The notes: generated from the sequence alone by a model not told the origin. 64,000 bases of DNA from Schistocerca nitens (GCF_023898315.1 NC_064616.1:543483602-543547601), one strand, 5' to 3'. Shown: positions 35,391 through 46,104, counted from the first letter of the stretch. Numbers and translations: made by a program.

Positions 35391-36812
35391 CACTCCTGGA
35401 AATGAAAAAAAGAACACATTGACACCGGTGTGTCAGACCCACCATACTTGCTCCGGACACTGCGAGAGGGCTGTACAAGCAATGATCACACGCACGGCAC
35501 AGCGGACACACCAGGAACCGCGGTGTTGGCCGTCGAATGGCGCTAGCTGCGCAGCATTTGTGCATCGCCGCCGTCAGTGTCAGCCAGTTTGCCGTGGCAT
35601 ACGGAGCTCCATCGCAGTCTTTAACACTGGTAGCATGCCGCGACAGCGTGGACGTGAACCGTATGTGCAGTTGACGGACTTTGAGCGAGGGCGTATAGTG
35701 GGCATGCGGGAGGCCGGGTGGACGTACCGCCGAATTGCTCAACACGTGGGGCGTGAGGTCTCCACAGTACATCGATGTTGTCGCCAGTGGTCGGCGGAAG
35801 GTGCACGTGCCCGTCGACCTGGGACCGGACCGCAGCGACGCACGGATGCACGCCAAGACCGTAGGATCCTACGCAGTGCCGTAGGGGACCGCACCGCCAC
35901 TTCCCAGCAAATTAGGGACACTGTTGCTCCTGGGGTATCGGCGAGGACCATTCGCAACCGTCTCCATGAAGCTGGGCTACGGTCCCGCACACCGTTAGGC
36001 CGTCTTCCGCTCACGCCCCAACATCGTGCAGCCCGCCTCCAGTGGTGTCGCGACAGGCGTGAATGGAGGGACGAATGGAGACGTGTCGTCTTCAGCGATG
36101 AGAGTCGCTTCTGCCTTGGTGCCAATGATGGTCGTATGCGTGTTTGGCGACGTGCAGGTGAGCGCCACAATCAGGACTGCATACGACCGAGGCACACAGG
36201 GCCAACACCCGGCATCATGGTGTGGGGAGCGATCTCCTACACTGGCCGTACACCACTGGTGATCGTCGAGGGGACACTGAATAGTGCACGGTACATCCAA
36301 ACCGTCATCGAACCCATCGTTCTACCATTCCTAGACCGGCAAGGGAACTTGCTGTTCCAACAGGACAATGCACGTCCGCATGTATCCCGTGCCACCCAAC
36401 GTGCTCTAGAAGGTGTAAGTCAACTACCCTGGCCAGCAAGATCTCCGGATCTGTCCCCCATTGAGCATGTTTGGGACTGGATGAAGCGTCGTCTCACGCG
36501 GTCTGCACGTCCAGCACGAACGCTGGTCCAACTGAGGCGCCAGGTGGAAATGGCATAGCAAGCCGTTCCACAGGACTACATCCAGCATCTCTACGATCGT
36601 CTCCATGGGAGAATAGCAGCCTGCATTGCTGCGAAAGGTGGATATACACTGTATTAGTGCCGACATTGTGCATGCTCTGTTGCCTGTGTCTATGTGCCTG
36701 TGGTTCTGTCAGTGTGATCATGTGATGTATCTGACCCCAGGAATGTGTCAATAAAGTTTCCCCTTCCTGGGACAATGAATTCACGGTGTTCTTATTTCAA
36801 TTTCCAGGAGTG
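35391..36812 (+). mobile_element. Near-intact Tc1-like DNA transposon
   Basis: About 1422 bp. The left end CACTCCTGGAAATGAAAAAA and the right end, whose complement reads CACTCCTGGAAATTGAAATA, form inverted repeats of roughly 27 bp with a few mismatches. TA flanks at 35389-35390 and 36813-36814 fit Tc1/mariner target-site duplication. The interior holds one transposase frame with a single premature stop. Its GC content is clearly above its surroundings. This is the best preserved transposon in the window. Confidence 0.95.
35635..36657 (+). pseudogene. Tc1-like transposase with one nonsense codon
   Basis: DDE transposase that would cut and paste its own element. The ATG at 35635 begins MPRQRGREPYVQLTDFERGR; an in-frame extension upstream to the 5' end of the element has no family features, so I chose this start. 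Residues about 12-52 form the first HTH (EAGWTYRRIAQHVGREVST) and about 85-115 the second (TSQQIRDT.. SARTIRNRLHEAG). Catalytic residues are D155 (VFSDESRF), D244 (LFQQDNARPH) and E277 (SPDLSPIEHVWDW). MVWGAISY lies between the first two. By my count 32 residues separate D244 and E277, fewer than the 34 usual for Tc1. A TAG at 36556-36558 stops the frame after EMA where the family normally has Trp. The same frame then continues to TAG at 36657, for a full length of 340 residues. Otherwise it appears intact. Confidence 0.92.
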
Positions 36813-38302
36813 TATTTCTGTCCACTTAACACCATGACGACAGACAAATTGGCGTCTCACTGTATTTTGATTATAATACGTTAGGCTTTTTGCGACCTCA
36901 TTTTAATAGCTCGTGGGAGCAGGCATTATGTTTTACTTTTTTTACACCGAACAATAACACACAAAGATAGTAGATGGAAGGATACAAAGAAAAAATCAGA
37001 CTCATGGGTGTGGATCCAGTTCATCATAAGAAGACTACACAAGAGGGAAACATTACGAAAGCAATGAATACGCTGGTTAGTATACATTATTTGTATAGAT
37101 CTGAAGATCAAAAAGCGCAGATCTGCACAGTGCCCGCATCTGAACTTTATTTTCTGTCTTAATGGGCATAATTTTTAGTTTCTTCTCTTCTGAATTATCA
37201 AATTAATTGATTAATACGTGATACAGAATAATTAGGTAACTGTGTAACTTACAGCTTCCATTCGCACCAACATTTTTCTACATTCTCGTTCAATTCTTGA
37301 AATTCTACTTGTATGATCACAAGACTGCACATAGATGCAATCGATTTCGAGGTGCAAAGTGTTTGTTATCTTACTTTTCGTGACAGGTTGGAAAAGTTGA
37401 TTTCCAAAGACTTTTTATTGTACTGAAATAATCTTTTGTAACAAAGTAACAAGGTAAGTGTTTTATTCGTATATGTTTTGTGGGAAACGGTGATCGTGAT
37501 GGAAGATTACACATCTGAATGTTTGACACAGCTGGTAGGACAGAACGCTGCATAATAACCAAACCCCGCGTCTCCTCTCCGTATCCTCCTATGACAGGAG
37601 CACAGGATTCTCCTCCTATAACGCTACAGACCTGTTCCTATCACAACTGAGAATTGGCAACAACGTCACAGACATTTGGCAACACTGTGACAGTGCAATC
37701 ACTTCCGCGTATGGTACTGAACTGACTCGCTAAATTCACTTGATATTTCCTTTCCGTTTGAATGACTCGTGCTGTATAATCCTCACGTAAACTAAAACAC
37801 TGAGACAGAAATTTCAATTTTTTGGCTAAAGAATTGCTATTCTTCACATAAGTGACAACTTTTAATATCTTTCACGATGTGTTATGAGGCTGAGCGACCA
37901 ATACCATGACGAGAGTGGCCTGCTGGCAGCAGTATGTTCGTAGCCCCGTTGTACCGCCCGTGTCTCGTATTGCAACGCTTAAGAAAAGCGTCAGTTCTAA
38001 CCGTGCTAGGGGCAGCGCGTCCGAGCTTTTTTTGTGTATTATTTCATGAAGCTGCGAATTCCCAGAAAAAACACTGTAACAAAATCAGAAGAAAACCTTA
38101 ACACATCAAATCCTCTTGGCAGCTCGATTCAGTAAGTTGTGATAATGGTCGTAGATCTCGGCTTTCTGACTGCCAAGCTGCTATACAATACAAGCGTCTC
38201 TGAAGAAATTCGAATCGACCGTCAACGATAAGAAATTCAATAATGTTCTTCACTTAAGACTCCCATGCCAGGATGATAAGTATGAGAAAAATAAATTGAT
38301 TA
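36813..38302. other. No gene recognised
   Basis: Spacer between the Tc1 element and the right inverted arm. A 62-codon open frame at 36974 has no recognisable family. Confidence 0.4.
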
Positions 38303-39339
38303 GACAATCGCAAGAAAATACTTTCGGCTCAAAGTGCAATGGTGAAAAACTTACAATGCTGCACAACAGGTAACGCCTCTTTCCGCTGCTGACAAGCAAA
38401 TTCTGGGTTTCTAGGAATACGTAACTTTATTTATGAAATGCCACGTTTGCATACCTGTTGAGTACGACACAGCATACCATTCAAACACAGACCCGATCGA
38501 AATCTAAGTGAATAGTGTTTTACTAATTCGTGCAGATAGAGGCACGCTTGTCGACATATACTCAGTTTTGTTAAAACAGACTTTCGTCGTAAGGTTATCG
38601 TGGGTAATTTTATTTCATATCTTACAATACAGTGCACAGTTTTCGTAAGGTTTCTTTTAGTGTTCTTAAAACAATACTAAACATGAGAGAGAAATTAATC
38701 ATCAACGATATATGCGAATTCTCTGATGTTAATGGCGATTCGGTTAACCAAGTAAATGAATGTGGTGAACATCCTGAAAACCACTACAGGGAGCCTGCGT
38801 GTCAGAATTCTCATCTTGTGTGCCGCAACGGTGTTATGATAGAGAAATGAGGCATAAAGAAGTGGGTGTGGTGGTCTGTTGGACTGATGATAATTTCATA
38901 CGATGTTGGTCTCGGTTAGATTCCAACTTTTGCCAATGTTTTTTTTTTTTTTTTTTATATAGGGAGAGGCAGATTCTATTCTCTTCTGGCTACGCCAAAT
39001 GATGAAATGTATAATGGCATTGTGGTTTCAAAATCACATTAAACATGATATTCCTTCTCTACCAAGTAGACGTTAGGTGGAACCACAATAAAGTAAGGAG
39101 TGGCGACATGTAGAAACTCTATCACCAGTAACCTTTCTTACACTAGTTATTTATTTCTAGCGGCGAAACAAACCCTGTGTATGGTCACAGGACACTTATT
39201 CCATCTTTTATTTGAGCTTTTGTATGTCGATAAAATTGGTTCTGAACTGGGAATGCAACTCAGACCGCCCTTAACGCGGAATTTGATCCCTTCGTGACAA
39301 TACAGCTCGACTACAACTTGTTGTTTGTTCAAAACTGCA

Positions 39340-40870
39340 GATTCCTCTACATTTCCCCATATTGCGCAAGAATTGGTTGGAATTTTGGCCCAGCACTAAT
39401 TTTTTTACTATGTATTATCAAGCTTTAGCCATCTGCTGGTGGTTAATTATTTTTATTTTTAATGCGTTTTCATTCGTTGTCAACTCTTCGTTTTAGAATC
39501 CCACTGAGACACAGAACTATTTGCGAGATCACTGTAAGTTCAAGGATGTTATTCCGATCTGCTGGTGGAGAAAAATTCGGTAAGTGTCGTCTCTTTGTGT
39601 GTAGTCAACAACGATATGTTTGGGGTTCTATACTCAGTCAGCACTGAACACTTCGTCATATTATTTCTAGTTCAAACGTGCTCACATGTCGCTGATGGTG
39701 TAACAAATCCATATTTAACGTCCCTTTTCTCTGGAATATAAAAGCGATACGTGCCGGGTTGCAGTCCTAGAAAGGAAAAATTAATGTTTCGTCTCGTCAT
39801 TTAATTTAATACATCTAGCTACTGCCGAGAAAATCCGATATGTCAAAGTTGACTGTGCTTCGATAACAATCCGATTAGGTTCTGGTTTGGAATCCCTGTC
39901 CAACACAAAGCTTTACCTCACTGCATTTCAAGTAAGTTACTTGTGTAGTAGCAATACTTAACATCTTTCTTAGTTCGTTAACAGGGAGAATAGATGCTGG
40001 GTTGGAATTCGCGCCCGTTAAAAACGTTAAGTTATCTAATTTAAAGTTGATATTTGCTAACTGATACTGTCCAAAAATGAGGTATATCACTCTCTTTATG
40101 CCTAGTCAGGAATGACTGTTAATTTCCTTCAGCCACGAAATCGTAGCCTGCATGATTGGTTCAAATGGCTCTGAGCACTATGGGACTCAACATCTGAGGT
40201 CATCAGTCCCATAGAACCTACAACTACTTAAACGTAACTGACCTATGGACATTACACACATCCATGCCCGAGGCAAGATTCGAACCTGCTACCGTAGCAG
40301 TCACGCGGTTCCGGACTGACGTGCCTAGAACTGCACGGCCACCGCGGCCTAGCCTGCATTACCTGGGTTTGAATCCATATGCAGAACGAGGCGGTTCGTC
40401 GTGTCATTTGAAGTTCATACATATTCTCAACTAGCTGCTCGTGAATAACGTAAATTTTTAATGACATTTTGTGTTAAATAACAAGTATGGTATGTTACTT
40501 TGAAGAGCAAATCGTGAATACGACGAACTTACTACGTGCATTACCTATCTGACGTAATAATGAGAGTGCTAACATTTCAGGTATGTCATTTATTGCAATA
40601 AATGTGAGCTTACAAGCTTTAAGGACAGTCTTATCTGTGATGAGGTGTTCCCTGATATTTTTAGTATCGTGGTGTTACTTTACATCTTGAGTTATTGCGA
40701 TACAGAGTAGTGTTTTCTAGTGGTGATTTGTTGGAACCATTTTCAATAGTCAAACGACTGTACCAAGGAGCGATTAGAGGACCTGGTAGACAGCTGCGTT
40801 ATGTAGGTCGCATGGGAATCAGGTGAAATGCAATTCAGGTCGTTCGGATACATTTGAGCACGTCTGTACA
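39340..40870 (-). repeat. Degenerate tandem array C
   Basis: Inverted counterpart of array A. T-arm-like cores lie near 39637 (TTTGGGGTTCTATAC), 39757 (CCGGGTTGCAGTCC), 39884, 39995 and 40366 (GGGTTTGAATCC). Spacing is about 110-130 bp where uninterrupted. Confidence 0.6.
40154..40349 (-). mobile_element. tRNA-derived SINE (SgRP1-like)
   Basis: Same SINE family as 28409-28598, flanked by TAGCCTGCAT at 40144-40153 and 40350-40359. The matching position in the left arm (about 27355-27375) has no SINE. Confidence 0.9.
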
Positions 40871-40929
40871 TAAAATCAGCAGTTAAATATCAAATGTTTT
40901 CACCAATAGCGAAATGCTGGAACCTTAAT

Positions 40930-41650
40930 TGACGATATAACTGTTTTTGCCTGACTGGGATTCGGACCCAGCATCTAGCACCGTCATTTTCTAGCCAGGA
41001 ACAGACGATAAATAGCTATTGTTGGTTCACCAGTAGCGAGATGGGCGCATGTTTAGCTAGACATCAGGCGACGAAAAGTTCTGTGCTGAATGGAATTCAA
41101 ACCCCGCACACGTGGTCGTGAAGAAACTTCAACTATCAAATTCTTTTCCAATAATAGCTAGGAATGGCATGTTTGTACTTTCAGTCATGTGATGGAAAAT
41201 ACTCTGCTGGCTATAAGTTGAATACACAACATGTCGTCTTTGGTGATCACAACGAACACAACGTCAAACCCAAATCCGTTTTCACCAGCAGGATGGAGAG
41301 GAATGTTTGAACTTGAAAAGATGTGAGGAAACGTCTGATCTTGTAATGTTGTGATAAAAAGCTCATCATGTGGCTGTGAGTTGAAACGAACACGTTACTG
41401 CTGACAACGCACGAAGAGACGTTGAAAATGCAACTATTTTTCACTAGTAGTTCGGAGTGCACATCCTAGGGCTTGAAATGAAATAATGAATATTTTGTGC
41501 TGACCAGGATTCGAAACCAGATACGTGCCTTTCGAGCACGCCTATAAGAGTTTGCAATCTTCGGGAACACAGTGAAATGGAATTCTAATGCCAGCCCAGC
41601 ACCACAATTTTCAACGTCTCAGTTTCAAATAAAGTAAGAGCCTTGTGAAC
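40930..41650 (+). repeat. Degenerate tandem array D
   Basis: Orientation reverses relative to array C. Cores read GGGATTCGGACCCAGCATCTAG near 40951, GGAATTCAAACCCCGC near 41091, CGTCAAACCCAAATCC near 41262 and AGGATTCGAAACCAG near 41508. The last 210 bp is a direct copy of the end of array B. Confidence 0.6.
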
Positions 41651-42424
41651 TTACATGGCCATTGGTTCATTAAATGAAATACGTTTTCTAGTTTACGACG
41701 GCTTGCTGGTGACAGAGTCTCTTCCTTACGGGGTTTCTCCATCTGTCACAGCTCAAACGAATGCTTAGTCGGCAGAAAAGGGATGTTATCTTTACTGCGG
41801 ATATTGAACTACGGAGCTTACTGGCGTTCAGTACTTGGCGTTACTAGGGGTGAAGGAGAGCTACTTGTGTGTGTTAAAAATCTACTCCTTACATGTGATG
41901 TGAACCTACACGTTTTACACATCAATACATGATCAATCCACCAGACCACAGAACCCCCTGCCAAGCACATAATTATGAATTGCAGAGTATTCATTTAGTT
42001 GTATATGCAGATGTCAAGTGACGCGTTAAAGGAAGGAGGGCGGGATCTGGGAAAGGATAGAAGTTCAGAAGTGCAAAATATTAGCGTGAAATGCTTGCAA
42101 AGTATTGGTTACTTAGATGTGTGCCTCAGTTCGTTTTATCTTAGGACCGAGAGATAAGGAAGGACTGTTCTCAGAACGAAGTATGGGTTATAGGGAAGGG
42201 GAGATCAAAGAATACGGTTTCATAGGTAGTGAGAGGAATGATAGGGAGTAAAGACAGCAGCAATTAAAAGAGAAAATGTAGCGTCACTGGAAACCGCTAG
42301 ATTTGTTTACAAAGTTTTGGGGGAGTGTAATAGAAGGGCACTTGCGGCGATAGAGTCAGAGAGAGAGAGAGAGTGAGAGAGAAAAAAGAGATATTAACAA
42401 CGAGTAAACATAAACGTTCATATG
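41651..42424. other. No gene recognised
   Basis: The first part is weakly similar to 31931-32100. A short GA-rich run lies at about 42356-42390. Confidence 0.4.
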
Positions 42425-42610
42425 AGTGTGAAATCTTATCGGACTTAACTGCTAAGGTCATCAGTCCCTAATCTTACACACTACTTAACCTAAATTATCC
42501 TAAGGACAAATATACACACGCATGCCAGAAGGTGGTCTCGAACCTCCGCCGGGACCAGCCTCACAGTCCATGACTGCAGCTCCTTAGAACGCTTGGCTAA
42601 TACCGCGCAT
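42425..42610 (-). mobile_element. tRNA-derived SINE, subfamily B
   Basis: The minus-strand reading gives a tRNA-like head (ATTAGCCAAGCGTTCTAAGG), a B box in GGAGGTTCGAGACC, then CATGCGTGTGTATA, TCCTTAGGATAATTTAGG and a GTAAGATTAGGGACTGATGACC tail. It matches the truncated copy at 1627-1766. Confidence 0.8.
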
Positions 42611-43900
42611 TGTGTGGAGTGCGGAGGTTGTATTCATGGATGGAGGGGAAGAGAGAGACGTATTTGAAATAACAAAAACTATTGTGACAGAGTCCATCCA
42701 CGCTGATTACTTTGTAAGTATGTAGACAGGGTATAAATGACATCAAAATAGAATACTTAACACACTGTATATTCAAAAGAAACCCACTTGAATTAAAAGG
42801 GCAACTCAAAGACAGCTAACCCATATTGTATCTTTTTTGATGCCACGCGATCTTCCACTAGCTCCCAATGAGGGAAAATGACGAAAAAAACACATAATAC
42901 AACATTTTAAGAACTCTAATATTTTATCCAGAATCCTTCACTATTTTGTACTTCTATCACGCATCTTGGCACAGAATAAGCCGTCGGACGTAACAGCCTG
43001 AAGAAGCAATTTCCTCCCAGGATTCCAGGACGCAGTCCCAAAGAGCGTCCGCAGTAGTTGGTTGGTTTCGTGGCCAGTTCTCTGTTAACGTTTTGACGAC
43101 CTCAGTCCACATGTTTTCCATGGAGTTCATATCAGCCGCCCGTGGCGGCGAGTCCATGCCGTTGACGCCAATCGTGGAGAGCCGCTGCTGAGCAAATGCC
43201 GATTTGTGAATGGGAGAATGGTCCTCTTCCAATGTGACGTCCCCTTCTGTGTACAGCATTCGCACTGACGGAAGAATCACATTTTCCAATATGTGGGCAT
43301 ACTGCGCGCTGTCCAGAGTTCCTTCTATGCTGTGAAGAATTCCCGCCCCTCTCGCAGAATTTCAACCCCAGCAGGTAGCAGATAGCCGGCCACTTCCTCT
43401 CGTCGTGGTTACATATTAGCGTCGATGGCGAGTCCCTTGCGGCCTGTTAACGATTGGTGGACCGTCGTTATTGGTGGAAAACACCTTCTCATCAGTGAAA
43501 ATGACGTTGTCCCACGACGCCCTCAGATGGAGCTCCGCAAATGCTAGCCGGTATAAAACGTTGTCTTCGCTGAGCTCTTGTTCCACGGCGGATCGTCGTG
43601 CATGCAGTCCAGCGTCCCTCAGCCTTCTGCGAATCGTGTCACTGGAGCCGGGGAAGTTGGTCTCCCGCCGCAACTGCTTCGCGTTCAGAAAGGGATTTTC
43701 TCTGCTCCTAGACATTAGGTCTCTGTCTTCCTGCTGTGAGATCACTCTCTTCCTGCCTGAGCCACGAGCCCTGTTGGTGGTGCCTCTTTCAAGGCAGATC
43801 CTCCACCATCTCGTTGCAGTGGTATGTGGTACGCCATACCGGTTGCCAGCTTCTCTGATGGAACATCCTCCTTCCTCAACGAGAGCGACGACTCTATCTC

Positions 43901-44103
43901 GGCCGGCCGTAGTGGCCGAATGGTTCTAGGCGCTTCAGTCTTTAACCGCGCGACCGCTACGATCGCAGGTTCGAATCCTGTCTCGGTCATGGATGTGTGT
44001 GATGTCCTTATGTTAGTTAGGTTTCAGTAGTTCTAAGTTCTAGGGGACTGATGACCTCAGATGTTAAGTCCCATAGTGCTCTGAGCCATTTGAACCATTT
44101 TTT
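43901..44103 (+). mobile_element. tRNA-derived SINE (SgRP1-like) in transposase
   Basis: Full-length copy from GGCCGGCCGTAGTGGCC through the B box GGTTCGAATCCTGTCTCGG to GCCATTTGAACC. Target duplication GACTCTATCTC (43890-43900) and GACTCTACCTC (44104-44114) differs by one base. It is inserted in the first exon-like part of the Tc1 transposase. Confidence 0.92.
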
Positions 44104-44120
44104 GACTCTACCTCGAATAG

Positions 44121-44323
44121 TTGGTTGGTTGGTTGTTTGGGGGAAGAGACCAAACTGCGAGGTTATCGGTCTCATAGGATTAGGGAAGGATGGGGAAGGA
44201 AGTCGGCCGTGCCCTTTCAAAGGAACCATCCGCCTGGAGCGACTTAGGGAAATCACGAAAACCTATATCAGGATGGCCGGACGCGGGATTGAACCGTCGT
44301 CCTTCCGAGTGCGAGTCCAGTGT
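44121..44323 (+). mobile_element. Second SINE family (TTGGTTGG head)
   Basis: Begins TTGGTTGGTTGGTTGTTTGG and contains CCGTGCCCTTTCAAAGGAAC and GGATGGCCGGACGCGGGATT, ending in a T-arm-like ATTGAACCGTCGTCC segment. Perfect 13-bp target duplication CTACCTCGAATAG at 44108-44120 and 44324-44336. The family is recognised from memory as common in grasshopper DNA; its name is not known to me. Confidence 0.85.
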
Positions 44324-44399
44324 CTACCTCGAATAGACCTCTCCCAGTGAGCCATTACGGCAGACAGCCTGATGTGTATTTCTGCTTGCCGGTCTTATA

Positions 44400-44640
44400 C
44401 TGATTCCAGGAGAGGAGGTAAACATATTTACGTCAAACGGAGCGGCAGAGGCAGAGGCATACGGCGCAGCCGTGCTGGCTCGTCCCGGGCTGTTGGCCCA
44501 CCAACGCCACCGCCAGCTCGCTCACTTCCATCTCGCCTCGGCCAGCCTGGCTGGCCCGTAGCTCGCGAGCTGCGGCTAGTACAGACCCGGGCCGCATGGC
44601 CACGATCACCCCTTGAAGGATCAAAAGTTACACCTAACCT
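44400..44640. other. GC-rich 5' flank of Tc1 relic
   Basis: A sharply GC-rich block, with GGCAGAGGCAGAGGC, CCACCGCCAGCTCGC and GGCCAGCCTGGCTGGCC runs, immediately upstream of the transposase start. It then gives way to normal AT-rich DNA. Overlapping open frames on both strands are Arg/Ala/Pro/Gly-rich and unconvincing. It may be the element's own leader or promoter region. Confidence 0.4.
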
Positions 44641-45239
44641 ACCCAAGTCTGTAGTACAAACTAACGCAGCTACAGCTATTATGCTATAACACGTGCAGAC
44701 ACACCTACAGTTGACGATTTATTCAAATATTTGACGAACAATACTTTCAAAAATACACTCATTTTAAACATAGCTACCACAAAATATTTCACCTAGCTAG
44801 TAATAGCATCACGCAGGAAACTATACTTTCTTGTAAGCGCTGTGCATTAGATGTAGCCTTAAGAAAACCTGTATTCAACCACGACAACTAAGCGGAATGT
44901 AAAAGTAAACAGGTTTGGCGGCAGCTTCTCCCAATAATAGTATATACTTAGTATATAATACACGTTTTGTGCACTTATAACATGTACTCAGTGTCTTTGA
45001 AACAATACGTGCTGCACGACGGAAATTACTTTCTGCTGAGGCACTTCATTTACATCTCAATGATACACGAGAACTAGAGAACATTGCTCTTTACGGCAGT
45101 CAATCCACTTGTAAATTAACATCATGATATCGCAGATATTAGGCAACACGTTACTAGGGATGAGTAAGGCCTTAAGGTTTGCTACTAAACATGCTACTGC
45201 TAGCTACTCCTGAATATGAAGTTGATTATTAACGTGTCT
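44641..45239. other. No gene recognised
   Basis: AT-rich spacer. The element end of the Tc1 relic should lie in its first part but I could not define it. Confidence 0.35.
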
Positions 45240-45850
45240 TCATAACCATGTGTGCGGCGTTCGACTCTCAGTCAGCATAGACGTTTTTGCCACCTTATTT
45301 CTAGTTAAACGTGTGCACATCTCGCTGATGGTGGACCTACATTGGACATTTCTCGTCTGTTCCTGGTTAGACAACGATGGCGGTAGGCGCCGGGTTCGAG
45401 CCCCGGTCAGGCAATACAACTTCAGTCGTCATTTAAGGTTGCAACCCCACTACTGGTGACAAACTGTGATATCTACATTCTGATTTTACATACTTATTCA
45501 ACAATCCGATTAGGTGCTGGGTTCGCATCCTTGTCCCCAGCATTACATGATGGCATTTCAATTTTAAACATGTGCATCCTTCATTCCTTGACAATGCAAC
45601 ACTATACAACGTCTTTCGTGGTTAATTACCAAGAAGGTTAGGGTTCCTGCTTTCGTACAAACATTATCGTCATTTACGTTCAAGTTGAGAATTGATAACT
45701 GTTACTGGTGCAAACGTCAGTATTTGACGTCGCTTTCTGCTTAGTGATCGAGTCTCGATACGGCCTACAGCTTTGCTTGGTTAACAATGGATTTACGTTC
45801 TGGGTTTGCATCCGGATCCAGAACTAAGACGCTGGTCATGTCATTTAAAG
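45240..45850 (-). repeat. Degenerate tandem array E
   Basis: Cores lie near 45257, 45388, 45515, 45640, 45745 and 45805, mostly 105-131 bp apart. The 45388 unit has a perfect tRNA-style T arm: CCGGG stem, TTCGAGC loop, CCCGG stem. It is followed by TCAGGCA. Inter-core sequence (GTGCACATCTCGCTGATGGTG) matches that of arrays C and D. Confidence 0.6.
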
Positions 45851-45990
45851 TACAACGTCGTGTACAAGTAACTGTTGATGAGTAATGTGAACAATGATAT
45901 TACTTGTGATTCGCTGTTAATGTTGGGATTTCCTTCGAGTGGTTGCCGCCGTTAATCACGTTTTCTTTTAACTGCGTAGTATTACATAAA

Positions 45991-46104
45991 GCCAGCCGAT
46001 GTGGCCGAGCGGTTCTAGGCGCTTCAGTCTGGAACTGCCCGACCGCTACGGTCGCAGGTTCGAATCCTGCCTCGGGCATGGATGTGTGTGATGTCCTTAG
46101 GTTA
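45991..46104 (+). mobile_element. SINE (SgRP1-like), 3'-truncated
   Basis: Head and B box of the SINE (GCCAGCCGATGTGGCCGAGC ... GGTTCGAATCCTGCCTCGGGC ... GTGATGTCCTTAGGTTA), then abruptly joined to the tail of an inverted copy. Confidence 0.88.

Larger units (their letters stand above)
38303..40871 (-). repeat. Right arm of large inverted duplication
   Basis: Reverse-complement copy of 26865-30160. Landmarks include the CAATCGCAAGAAAATACTTTC end, the block at 39147-39340 mirroring 28203-28400, and AGGTCGTTCGGATACATTTG near 40836-40855 mirroring 26870. It lacks the SINE of the other arm, carries its own SINE at 40154-40349, has a longer poly(T) run at 38939-38956, and lacks about 750 bp present in the left arm. 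Confidence 0.85.
42916..44355 (-). pseudogene. Tc1-like transposase interrupted by two SINEs
   Basis: Start ATG at 44355-44353 (MAHWERSIRGR), stop TAG at 42918-42916. The HTH region (SIREAGNRYGVPHTTATRWW) lies around 43875-43800. The second DNA-binding block (NAKQLRRETNFPGSSDTIRRRLRDAGL) spans about 43685-43600. The first catalytic Asp is in VIFTDEKVFS (about 43500) and the second in EDHSPIHKSA (about 43220). The Glu is in ADMNSMENMWTEVV (about 43120), with 34 residues between the last two, as expected for Tc1. Two SINEs (43901-44103 and 44121-44323) split the 5' coding part. Removing each with one target-repeat copy rejoins the frame. Additional frameshifts near 43420-43370, about 43290 and 42960 and an in-frame stop make it a pseudogene. 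Terminal inverted repeats were not identified. Confidence 0.85.

Noticed and set aside
36974-37162. 62-codon plus-strand frame with mixed charged residues
   Set aside because: It looks somewhat coding-like, but no family, splice signal or repeat match was found, so it is not supported as a gene.
28203-39332. Conserved 60-residue frame shared by the two inverted arms
   Set aside because: The frames at 28203-28397 and 39147-39332 match because the DNA is duplicated. There is no start context or family, and the differences are not clearly biased to silent sites.
44372-44689. Overlapping Arg/Pro/Gly-rich frames on both strands
   Set aside because: Open frames are expected by chance in this GC-rich block on all frames; there is no domain and no splice context.
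40930-45850. CRISPR-like array from regularly spaced repeats
   Set aside because: The repeats are degenerate, with variable spacing and shared inter-core sequence, in a eukaryotic context; they are tandem repeats, not direct repeats with unique spacers.
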